A program made the translations under genes and the position numbers. This document shows positions 57,355 to 64,000 of a stretch of DNA of 64,000 bases, one piece after another (the stretch's first letter is position 1; each line of letters opens with the position of its first letter). The notes under the pieces were generated by a model. The model was not told the origin of the DNA and did no database searches. It saw only the letters and a list, made by a program, of their open reading frames with translations. The stretch is taken from contig PLBO01000135.1 of NCBI GenBank assembly GCA_003134555.1, forward strand, positions 62,001 through 126,000, read 5' to 3'. The DNA is from Actinomycetota bacterium. Lineage in GTDB: Bacteria > Actinomycetota > Acidimicrobiia > IMCC26256 > PALSA-610.

Positions 57355-58251
57355 ATGGCAGGCTCGCTGGTTCGCATGGGTGCCGAGTTGCGGACGGCGT
57401 ATCTGCGTCGGCTCGGGCTGGAGGCCGAGCCCCCGTCGGTCGAGGCGCTGCAGCGACTGCATCGTCGGAACGTCGAACGCATCCCGTACGAGACGATGTG
57501 GTTGCACGCAGGTGAGGCATGGGGGATCGATCCCGCCGACTCGGTGCAACGGATCGCGCTGCAGGGCCGCGGGGGCTACTGCTACCACCTCAATGGCGCG
57601 TTCTCGGAGCTGTTGCGATCGCTGGGCTATGTGGTCACCCGCCACGCCGGCGGGGTGCATGGCCCCGACGGTCCCGACGCGGAGTCGGCGGGCAACCATC
57701 TCGTTCTCACGGTGAGCGACCTACCGTCGGATGAGAACCCGTCGGGGATCTGGTACGTCGATGCCGGTCTCGGCGACGCGCTGCACGAGGCGTTGCCGCT
57801 CGCCGCGGGCGACTACGAGCAGGCTCCGTTTCGTCTCGCTCTCGAAGAGACCGAAAACGGTGTCGGCGACTGGCACCTCGCGCATGATCCCGCCGGAGGG
57901 TTCGTCGGGATGAGCTGGACGACGGCCGAAGCCGAGATGGCCGAGTTCGTGGCGAAGCATCGATGGTTGTCGACATCCCCGGACTCGCCGTTCCTGGCGG
58001 TCGCGATGGCCGAACATCGGGATGCAACCGGCGTCGACATCATCCGCGGCCTCGTCCTGAGTCGCATCGGCGACGGCGCGGTCTCGATGGAACCGCTCAC
58101 GAAGAGGACCGACTGGTTCGCGGCGCTTGCCGACGGGTTCGACCTTCGCTTCGACGGCGTCGCACTGGAAACGCTCGATCATCTGTGGGACGGAGTCGTC
58201 GCAACTCATCGGGCGTGGGAGGCCGCCGGCGAGCGGAGGAGAGAATCGTGA
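57355..58251 (+). CDS. nat: Arylamine N-acetyltransferase
   Basis: A 298-residue NAT family protein. The catalytic triad is visible: Cys in GRGGYCYHLNGAF, His in AGNHLVLTV and Asp in WYVDAGLGDAL. RNVERIPYETMWLHAG is the conserved N-terminal block. The enzyme moves an acetyl group from acetyl-CoA to arylamines or hydrazines. Its stop overlaps the GTG of the following transporter gene, so the two are co-transcribed. Confidence 0.9.
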   Translation: MAGSLVRMGAELRTAYLRRLGLEAEPPSVEALQRLHRRNVERIPYETMWLHAGEAWGIDPADSVQRIALQGRGGYCYHLNGAFSELLRSLGYVVTRHAGGVHGPDGPDAESAGNHLVLTVSDLPSDENPSGIWYVDAGLGDALHEALPLAAGDYEQAPFRLALEETENGVGDWHLAHDPAGGFVGMSWTTAEAEMAEFVAKHRWLSTSPDSPFLAVAMAEHRDATGVDIIRGLVLSRIGDGAVSMEPLTKRTDWFAALADGFDLRFDGVALETLDHLWDGVVATHRAWEAAGERRRES

Positions 58252-58880
58252 TCATGGAGGAGAGGCGGCGCTCTGCACTCGAGCGGCTCGGACGCCGACT
58301 GCAGTGGGGCACGATCGCGTGGAACAGCCTCGAGGTGTTCGTCACCATCGGCCTCGGTATCGCCGCGGGATCGCTGGCGCTCATCGCCTTCGGCCTCGAC
58401 TCGCTCGTCGAGGTGTTCGCCTCGCTGGTTGTCATCTGGCACATGAAGCCGGGCGACGGCGGGCTCCAGGTGCGTCGCGATCGTCGTGCGATGCGCCTCG
58501 TAGGCGGCGCCTTCGGTGCGCTCGCCATCTATCTCGTCGTCGCGGGCATCCGCGCGCTCGTGGCGCACGAACAGCCGGCTTCATCACCCGCCGGTATCGC
58601 CTACTTGTTCGTCACCGCGCTCGTCATGTTCGGCCTGGCCCGCTGGAAGAAGCGCGTCGGCGTCGCGCTGAACAGTGAGCCCTTCCGCGCGGAAGCGTCC
58701 ATGACGTTCCTCGACGGGTGTCTGGCCACGAGCATTCTCACGGCTTTGACCCTGAATCTCGTTGCCGGCTGGTGGTGGACGGATCCGGCGGCCGCCCTGC
58801 TCATCGGAGTCATCGCCGCGCGAGAGGCTCGTGAGGCTTGGCGAGAGTTGGGCGAAGGATCGCCGTCGGCGCCGAGCTGA
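58248..58880 (+). CDS. Cation-transporter-like (CDF fold) membrane protein
   Basis: A 210-residue protein from GTG 58248 with GAGGAGAG upstream. GSLALIAFGLDSLVEVFASL has the D-x3-E metal site of CDF-type helix 2, and SEPFRAEASMTFLDGCLATS the second one (E-x-x3-D). About six helices. Shorter than typical CDF and without the C-terminal domain. Likely metal exporter. Confidence 0.78.
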   Translation: MIMEERRRSALERLGRRLQWGTIAWNSLEVFVTIGLGIAAGSLALIAFGLDSLVEVFASLVVIWHMKPGDGGLQVRRDRRAMRLVGGAFGALAIYLVVAGIRALVAHEQPASSPAGIAYLFVTALVMFGLARWKKRVGVALNSEPFRAEASMTFLDGCLATSILTALTLNLVAGWWWTDPAAALLIGVIAAREAREAWRELGEGSPSAPS

Positions 58881-58917
58881 GTCGGAGCGACGGCGAAGAC
58901 GCGGCGCCCTCGTTATC

Positions 58918-59391
58918 ATGTCGACGATGTTGACCGCCGGGGTGACGGCGCCCGAGCTCGACTCGGTCGTAGACCACGATGGCAATCCGGTGCGGCTCGC
59001 GGATCTGCGCGGCGGATGGGTGCTGTTGTGGTGGTACCCGATGGCCGACACTCCCGGCTGAACGATTCAAGGCAAGGGCCTGCGTGATCAGGCCCAAGAG
59101 TTCGAAAGCCTCGGCTGCGAGATCCTCGGCATCTCGTTCGACGCGCCCGAGGCCAACCGAGCGTTCCGCGACAAGTTCGACTTCCCGTTCCGGTTGCTGT
59201 CCGATGTTTCGGAGCAGGTCGGCGTGGCGTACGAGACTCGAGCACCGGGCACCGAGAAGGTGAACTTCGCCAAGCGCTACAGCTACCTGATCGATCCCGA
59301 GGGCATCATCGCCAAGAGCTATGAGGTCGCCGACGTGAATGCGCACGCCGACACCGTTCTGCGCGACCTTCGCGAACTCCAAGCGCGCTAA
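58918..59391 (+). CDS. Peroxiredoxin with in-frame TGA, probable selenoprotein
   Basis: A 157-codon peroxiredoxin of the BCP/PrxQ or AhpE-like type. Starting from ATG 58918, LTAGVTAPELDSVVDHDGNP and LLWWYPMADTPG are followed by TGA at 59059-59061 exactly where the family has the peroxidatic Cys (PGCT), then TIQGKGLRDQAQEFESLGCE and on to the C-terminus without a frame change. A 7-bp hairpin (GGGCCTG/CAGGCCC, loop CGTGAT with G at position 2) starts 14 bases after the TGA, fitting bacterial SECIS rules. The product would be a selenocysteine-dependent peroxidase. Alternative: Cys TGC mutated to TGA. Confidence 0.8.
59076..59095 (+). promoter_or_regulatory. SECIS-like hairpin
   Basis: Stem 59076-59082 pairs with 59089-59095; the six-base loop (59083-59088) is 21 bases after the TGA and has G in its second position. 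Bacterial SECIS elements lie inside the coding region just after the UGA with a small G-containing loop. Predicted by eye, not folded by program. Confidence 0.65.
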
Positions 59392-59415
59392 TCCTGCGGT
59401 TGCGCGTCAACGCCG

Positions 59416-59622
59416 TCATCGGAGGTGGCGACGCATCTCGTGGGTGACCGAGATCGTGAGGAGGCCTGCGACCGCGAGAGGAAGTAGCCACCACCAGTTG
59501 GCGCCGTGGTGCGCGAGGACGAAGACACCGGTGATCGTCACGACGACACCGACGGCGATTCGCCAGTCGTCGCCGATGATGAAGTCGTACCAGAACTTGC
59601 CGAACTGCGCGAGCCACCTCAT
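59416..59622 (-). CDS. Small two-helix membrane protein
   Basis: A 68-residue protein whose ATG overlaps the upstream gene's stop (ATGA). Two helices (WRIAVGVVVTITGVFVLA; WWWLLPLAVAGLLTISVT). It is the second cistron after the COG4280-like protein; function unknown. Confidence 0.7.
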   Translation of the reverse strand: MRWLAQFGKFWYDFIIGDDWRIAVGVVVTITGVFVLAHHGANWWWLLPLAVAGLLTISVTHEMRRHLR

Positions 59623-60359
59623 GACGTTGCCACCTCCGGTAGCGACGATGTTCTGCGCACCAGCGCCACTATGCCGAATGCAAGAACCACGACGAAGACG
59701 ATGAGCCCCAGCAACGACACGTCGCCTCCGGGCCACGCGACCCCGGCGCCTTCTGCGCTCCAGAACAACCCGAAGGATGTGAGCATCACGCCGACACCGA
59801 ACTTCAAGGTGTTCTCGGGCACTCGTGTGAGCGGAGCGTGCACGATAATCCCCGCGATCAACACGACGACCAACGCCGCGGCGGCACCGACTGCGGCCAA
59901 GCCGACATTGCGTTGCGCCCCACCGAACGTGACGACGATGAACGCGACTTCCAAGCCTTCGAGGAACACTCCCTTGAACGCGACAGTGAACGCATACCAA
60001 TCGTGTTGCGGTCGCTCGCCGCTCGCGCGGAGCAGCGCGACCTCAGCTGAATAGATCGCTTCCTCGTCGTGCAGCGCCTTCAAGCCACTCGCACGCAGGA
60101 TGGCCTTGCGCAACCACTGCAGACCGAACACCAACAACACCGTGCCCACGACCAGGCGCAGAGAGTCGATCGGCAGGTTCGCCAACGCCGGGCCCAGGCC
60201 GGCGACGATGACGGTCAAACCGCCGAGCGCAGCGGCGACGCCCCAGCCGGCCGATCGCCAGCCCCGGGTGACGCCCACCGCGAGAACGATGGTGAGGGCC
60301 TCGACCATCTCGACTGCCGACGCCAGGAACGCCGCAAGAACCAACAAAACGCTATGCAT
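59619..60359 (-). CDS. COG4280-like predicted membrane protein
   Basis: A 246-residue protein with six to seven transmembrane helices. Two conserved acidic motifs in membrane segments (LASAVEMVEALTIVLAVGV and FKGVFLEGLEVAFIVVTFGG) resemble the E-x-x-E motifs of iron permease FTR1 and of UPF0016 cation transporters. A divalent-cation or iron transport function is therefore suggested but not shown. Coupled to a small membrane protein and divergent from an RpiR regulator. Confidence 0.75.
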   Translation of the reverse strand: MHSVLLVLAAFLASAVEMVEALTIVLAVGVTRGWRSAGWGVAAALGGLTVIVAGLGPALANLPIDSLRLVVGTVLLVFGLQWLRKAILRASGLKALHDEEAIYSAEVALLRASGERPQHDWYAFTVAFKGVFLEGLEVAFIVVTFGGAQRNVGLAAVGAAAALVVVLIAGIIVHAPLTRVPENTLKFGVGVMLTSFGLFWSAEGAGVAWPGGDVSLLGLIVFVVVLAFGIVALVRRTSSLPEVATS

Positions 60360-60408
60360 CGACTACCCCTCGTTCGGGCGGGATTCATGCCCACGTCCGG
60401 GCTCAGTA

Positions 60409-60421
60409 GTGTATGCTACAC
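60409..60421. promoter_or_regulatory. Palindrome GTGTA-TGC-TACAC before the RpiR-type gene
   Basis: A 13-base inverted repeat directly before the ATG at 60424 and within the intergenic space shared with the divergent COG4280-like gene. It is a candidate operator for the RpiR-family regulator. Based on symmetry and position. Confidence 0.45.
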
Positions 60422-60423
60422 AT

Positions 60424-61308
60424 ATGGTCAAGGCGGTAGCAAGTGCTACGGACACGTACGCGGTACGGGTGGCCGAGCGGGGAGCCGAGCTCGCTCCGGC
60501 GGAGCGCCGCGTCGCCGAGCTCTTGCTCGACCTGGGGCCCGAAGCGACGCTGATGTCGGCCGCCGCGCTCGCGGAGCAGCTCGGCACCAGCGATGCCACC
60601 GTCGTACGCACTGCAAAGTCGCTCGGATACAGCGGCCTCGCCGAGCTCCGGCGCGCGCTCGCGGCATACGGCGACAACCCGCCCCTCGGCGAACGCCTGC
60701 GCCGGACCCTCGAGCAGACCCCCGGCGACGAGCTCTTCGCCTCGGCGATCCGCAATCACCTCTCCGCGCTCGACAACCTGTCGCGCAACGTTTCCCCGGA
60801 GGCCTTCCAAGCGGCCGTTGCGGTGCTCGCCGGCCGCGAGCGAATCGTCTGGCGCGGCGTCGGACCATCCGCGCACCTTGCCGCCTACGGGCAGCTCATC
60901 ACCCAGCGCATCGGGAAACCCAGCACGGCCTTGGTGCACACCGGAACCTCGTTCGCCGACGAGCTTCTCACCCTTGCGCCCACCGACGCGATCGTCGTGT
61001 TCGCCTACGGCCGACTTCAGTCACACGTCCGCGTGCTTCTCGAGCACGCCGCAACGCTCGACGCTCCGGTCGTCCTCATCACCGACACTCTCGCCCGCAA
61101 ACTCGGCACCGGCGTCACGACGACACTCCAATCGGGTCGCGGCGCACCGGGTCTCTTCGCAAGCCACGGCACGACCCTCGTCGTTATCGAAGCCCTCGTG
61201 CTGGCCATCGCCGCGACCAACCAGGCCGAATCGGAAGCCAGCCTTACGAAGTTGAACGAACTGCGCGCCGCCCTCGCGGGCCGGCGCATAGACGTCGACA
61301 CATCCTGA
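60424..61308 (+). CDS. RpiR-family transcriptional regulator with SIS domain
   Basis: A 294-residue protein from ATG 60424. N-terminal HTH_6 domain: LAPAERRVAELLLDLGPEAT, then AALAEQLGTSDATVVRTAKS and LGYSGLAELRRALA. The SIS sugar-phosphate domain covers residues about 130-270 (ERIVWRGVGPSAHLAAYGQL; APTDAIVVFAYGRLQSHVRV). Members sense phosphosugars. Its target may be the divergent membrane protein genes. Confidence 0.88.
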   Translation: MVKAVASATDTYAVRVAERGAELAPAERRVAELLLDLGPEATLMSAAALAEQLGTSDATVVRTAKSLGYSGLAELRRALAAYGDNPPLGERLRRTLEQTPGDELFASAIRNHLSALDNLSRNVSPEAFQAAVAVLAGRERIVWRGVGPSAHLAAYGQLITQRIGKPSTALVHTGTSFADELLTLAPTDAIVVFAYGRLQSHVRVLLEHAATLDAPVVLITDTLARKLGTGVTTTLQSGRGAPGLFASHGTTLVVIEALVLAIAATNQAESEASLTKLNELRAALAGRRIDVDTS

Positions 61309-61317
61309 CGACTCGCT

Positions 61318-63303
61318 CTAGTTCGATGCGACGCCGGGTTGGATGTCGTGGTGTGCATGGATCCAGGGGAGCGTCTCGTCGGCCGTGAGCGGCGGCGTGA
61401 AGACGAAGCCTTGGACGGTGTCGCATCCGAGCGCGACCAGCGCCGCGACGGTGTCGTCGGTCTCGGCTCCCTCGGCCACGACGTCGAGGCCGAGCTGATG
61501 ACCGAGCTCGATCACGGTGCTGACGATTGCGTTGTCTCTTCGTGTGGACGACATCGCGGCGATGAAGCTGCGGTCGATCTTCAGTTCCGAGAGAGGGAGT
61601 CGCGCGAGGTGCGCGAGGGAGGTGTAACCCTGTCCGAAGTCGTCGAGGGACACGCGAACGCCGGCGTCGTGGAGGCGTGTGAGCATGGCCGTGGCGCGGG
61701 TGGGATTGGTAATGACGGCCGTTTCGGTGAGCTCGATTTCGAGGTATTGCGGTGCGATGTCGTACGCGCGGAGGCGTTCGAAGATCTTGTCGGGAAGGTG
61801 TTCGTCGCGCAGGTTGCGAGCGGAGACGTTGATGGCGACGGTGAAGGGGAGTGAGGCGGCGTGCCACTCGGCGAGTTGGCGGAGCGCATGTTCGATCACC
61901 CAGTCGGTCATCGAATCGATGAGCCCGGTCGACTCTGCGATTTCCAGGAACTCCGCCGGTAGAAGCAGGCCGCGGGTGGGGTGCTGCCACCGTACGAGTG
62001 CTTCGACACCGACCACGCGGCCGGTTCTCAGCTCGAGTTTGGGTTGGTAGTGCAACACGAGCTCGTCGGATGCGATCGCGCGGCGGAGCTGACTGACGAG
62101 CGCGAGGCGGGCCGGGCTGAAGTGTTCGAGGGCGGAGCTGTATTCGACGATGCCGGCCCGCGACTCCTTGGCGGCGTACATCGCGAGATCTGCGCATTGC
62201 AGGATCTCGTCCATCTCGCTGCCGTGGTCGGGCCACATCGCGAAGCCGATACTGGCTTCGGCGCTCACCGGGACGCCGCCGAGCTCGACCTCGACCGCGA
62301 GCGCCTGCTCGAGTCGGTCGAGCACGTCGCGGGCGCCCAGTGAATCGACGCCATCGAGCACGAGGCCGAACTCGTCACCGCCGAGGCGAGCCACGGTATC
62401 TCCCGGGCGAACAAGTCTTTCGAAACTGTCGGCGACGTGGCGAAGAAACGCGTCGCCGTTGTCATGTCCGAGCGTGTCGTTGACTTCTTTGAAGCGGTCG
62501 AGGTCGACGACCACGACGGCGATGGTTGTCCCGGATCGACCCGCGGCTGCAATGGCGTGGCTCGCTCGATCGGCGAAAAGCATGCGGTTGGGCAGGCCGG
62601 TCAGGCTGTCGTGCAACGCCAAGTGCTCGTTCGTGGCCGCGGTATGCCGCAGTCTGCGAGTCACCGACCAGGTGATCGCGCCGATCAGCGCCCACAACGC
62701 GACAAGTCCGACGATGATCAACTCCAACATGAGACGCTCGGACGCGGCGACCGAACGAGCGATCGGCCCGTACGGCAGATAGATCTCCAACACTCCCAAG
62801 ATCTGTCGCGACGATCCGCCGACATGCACCGGCAGGTACACCTCGACCGCGTGCGCGCCGACGTGATTGCGCGCATCGACCTGGTCGCTGTTGAGGTGCG
62901 TCAGGCGCCGGACGACGAGGCCGGTCGCCGCTTCCTCGGCCTCTTCGTCGGTTCCCGCTTCCGTTCCCCGGTCCGGGTGAGCGGCGTCGAACACGACGTG
63001 CCCCGCGGTGTCACGCAACCGCAGACGCAACACGCTTCCCGAGTCGAGCAACGGAGTCGCAGTGGCAACCAGAGCCGCGCGTTCCGGCCCGAGCAAACCC
63101 GTCGAGAGAGCGCGACCACCCAAATGGGGTTCGATCCCTGCAGTGGCGAGCGCGTTGGCCTCGCTCACCGCCTGTTCCAACGCTCGACGATCCATCTGGG
63201 ACTGATACATCCGCCCCAGGCCCACGCCGAGCAACACGATCGGGAGCGCGGTAGCCAACGCGTACCAGCCGAAAAGGCGCAGACCACCGGTGCGAGCCGA
63301 CAC
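61318..63303 (-). CDS. GGDEF-EAL cyclic-di-GMP signalling protein
   Basis: A 661-residue protein. An N-terminal transmembrane helix (FGWYALATALPIVLLGVGLG), a periplasmic sensor of about 150 residues and a second helix (LIIVGLVALWALIGAITWSV) come first. The GGDEF domain (HDSLTGLPNRMLFADR; TVARLGGDEFGLVLDG) keeps its catalytic motif. The EAL domain has VGVEALVRWQHPTRGLLLPA, the NVSARNLRDEHL block, DDFGQGYTSLAHLARLPLSE and VVAEGAETDDT, all metal ligands apparently present. Dual activity possible. Confidence 0.92.
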   Translation of the reverse strand: MSARTGGLRLFGWYALATALPIVLLGVGLGRMYQSQMDRRALEQAVSEANALATAGIEPHLGGRALSTGLLGPERAALVATATPLLDSGSVLRLRLRDTAGHVVFDAAHPDRGTEAGTDEEAEEAATGLVVRRLTHLNSDQVDARNHVGAHAVEVYLPVHVGGSSRQILGVLEIYLPYGPIARSVAASERLMLELIIVGLVALWALIGAITWSVTRRLRHTAATNEHLALHDSLTGLPNRMLFADRASHAIAAAGRSGTTIAVVVVDLDRFKEVNDTLGHDNGDAFLRHVADSFERLVRPGDTVARLGGDEFGLVLDGVDSLGARDVLDRLEQALAVEVELGGVPVSAEASIGFAMWPDHGSEMDEILQCADLAMYAAKESRAGIVEYSSALEHFSPARLALVSQLRRAIASDELVLHYQPKLELRTGRVVGVEALVRWQHPTRGLLLPAEFLEIAESTGLIDSMTDWVIEHALRQLAEWHAASLPFTVAINVSARNLRDEHLPDKIFERLRAYDIAPQYLEIELTETAVITNPTRATAMLTRLHDAGVRVSLDDFGQGYTSLAHLARLPLSELKIDRSFIAAMSSTRRDNAIVSTVIELGHQLGLDVVAEGAETDDTVAALVALGCDTVQGFVFTPPLTADETLPWIHAHHDIQPGVASN

Positions 63304-63379
63304 CCCCGTTCCTCGTCAACCCGGCCCACCTGCTTGAGCAGCGTGTTCGACGGTTCGGGGCGACCGGCGAGTCGGGTTC

Positions 63380-64000
63380 TCAGGCGATAGGAGTCCCGGC
63401 GCGTCGGGGGAGGACGCAGAGGATTTCGTCGGTGCGGTCGGCGACGATGACGGTTCCGGTGCCACTGACAGTGACGCCGTACGCGCCGGGCCCGCAGTCG
63501 AGCACGCCGGCGATGTGTGCGGTTGCGGTATCGATCGCCGCCGCGCCGTGACCGGCGGTGGTCACGTAGGCGGTGCCACCTCGCGGATCGACTGCGATGC
63601 CGCGCGGCGAACCCGCGACGCGGATGCTCTTCACGACCGCGGCGGTGTGCCCGTCGATGACGCTGACCTTGGTCGACCCGCGGCCCGCGTGGGCGACGAA
63701 CGCTCGTCCGGTCGCGGTGTCGACGGCCACTGCGGTGGGTTCGTCGCCGACCGCGAGTGAGCGTTTCACCGTGTTCGTTGCGCCGTCGACGACGTAGACG
63801 GTTCCTTCGAGCGGGTTCGTCGCGTACACGGTGTCGGAGTGGGCGTCGACGGCGAGTCCCAACGGATTCTCGTAGTAACGCGCGTACCGACCCATCGGAA
63901 TCACGGCGATGTTCTTGCCCGTCGCGCCGTCGATCACCGCGAGGGCTTGGCCGGCGTCCATGCCGTTCTGGTCGGTGACGTAGACGCGGTTGGTCTTCGC
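63380..64000 (-). CDS. YVTN-type beta-propeller protein, cut by the window edge
   Basis: The C-terminal part of a seven-bladed YVTN/NHL-like propeller. Repeats include NPLGLAVDAHSDTVYATNPL, EPTAVAVDTATGRAFVAHAG and SPRGIAVDPRGGTAYVTTAG, each with a VxVIDG-type edge strand. The frame continues beyond 64000 (KTNRVYVTDQNG), so the N-terminus lies outside. Probably secreted or surface-bound; partner unknown. Confidence 0.8.
   Translation of the reverse strand, partial: AKTNRVYVTDQNGMDAGQALAVIDGATGKNIAVIPMGRYARYYENPLGLAVDAHSDTVYATNPLEGTVYVVDGATNTVKRSLAVGDEPTAVAVDTATGRAFVAHAGRGSTKVSVIDGHTAAVVKSIRVAGSPRGIAVDPRGGTAYVTTAGHGAAAIDTATAHIAGVLDCGPGAYGVTVSGTGTVIVADRTDEILCVLPRRAGTPIA

Overview
The window is high-GC DNA with frequent GTG starts and tightly overlapping genes. 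The gene set points to a high-GC actinobacterium, possibly Acidimicrobiia-like and probably uncultured: an actinobacterial-style bc-type respiratory operon, UvrD/PcrA helicase, nitrobindin-like and SnoaL-like genes, and a mycothiol- or thioredoxin-type ArsC. The taxonomy is inference. There is no rRNA, no complete tRNA and no CRISPR array. No integrase is recognisable, although several partial tRNA 3' ends lie between about 24.6 and 41.5 kb.

Left part (about 0.7-32 kb): an accessory island with many features of an antiviral defence island. After a membrane protein and a kelch/galactose-oxidase-like protein comes a convergent four-gene operon (9098 down to 3614). It encodes an alpha/beta hydrolase, a CHAT-fold protein that appears to have lost its catalytic His and Cys, an intact CHAT protease, and a third caspase/gingipain-like cysteine protease. 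Next come a 2-deoxyribosyltransferase/TIR-like protein, an IS3 orfA remnant, a membrane-anchored unknown protein, decayed genes, a two-gene unit of unknown function and a DUF5677 protein. A second four-gene coupled operon (18177-24231) encodes DUF4062, an AlbA_2/Schlafen-like protein, a Cap4-like nuclease fused to a NACHT ATPase, and a protein with a RanBP2-like zinc finger. Then come an HNH endonuclease, a family 2 glycosyltransferase and a very large Mrr-nuclease/STAND ATPase of Avs (AVAST) type, broken near its C-terminus by a frameshift. Degenerate tRNA-Met-like 3' ends at 24.6, 32.3, 32.6 and 41.5 kb suggest serial integration at one tRNA gene.

Middle part (32.8-46.8 kb): OsmC, a decayed nitrobindin-like gene, an RHH/MazF-type toxin-antitoxin pair, and a compact respiratory operon (39682 down to 34676). 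The respiratory operon runs cupredoxin, small membrane protein, GltD-like Fe-S flavoprotein, cytochrome b, Rieske protein, cytochrome c. Next are a dimethylformamidase-beta-like protein, small HTH genes beside a tRNA 3' end, a broken DUF3494 gene, a UvrD helicase and a decayed SnoaL-like gene.

Right part (46.9-64 kb): a putative choline/methylamine catabolic cluster (APC permease, choline-kinase-like protein, dimethylglycine/sarcosine dehydrogenase). It is followed by a metal and arsenic resistance block (CDF transporter, ArsI, ArsR, aquaglyceroporin, ArsC, frameshifted FetAB-like iron exporter), arylamine N-acetyltransferase and a second CDF-like transporter. A peroxiredoxin follows whose catalytic Cys codon is an in-frame TGA with a SECIS-like hairpin just downstream, so it is probably a selenoprotein. 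The window ends with a COG4280-like membrane protein, an RpiR/SIS regulator, a GGDEF-EAL protein and a partial beta-propeller protein.
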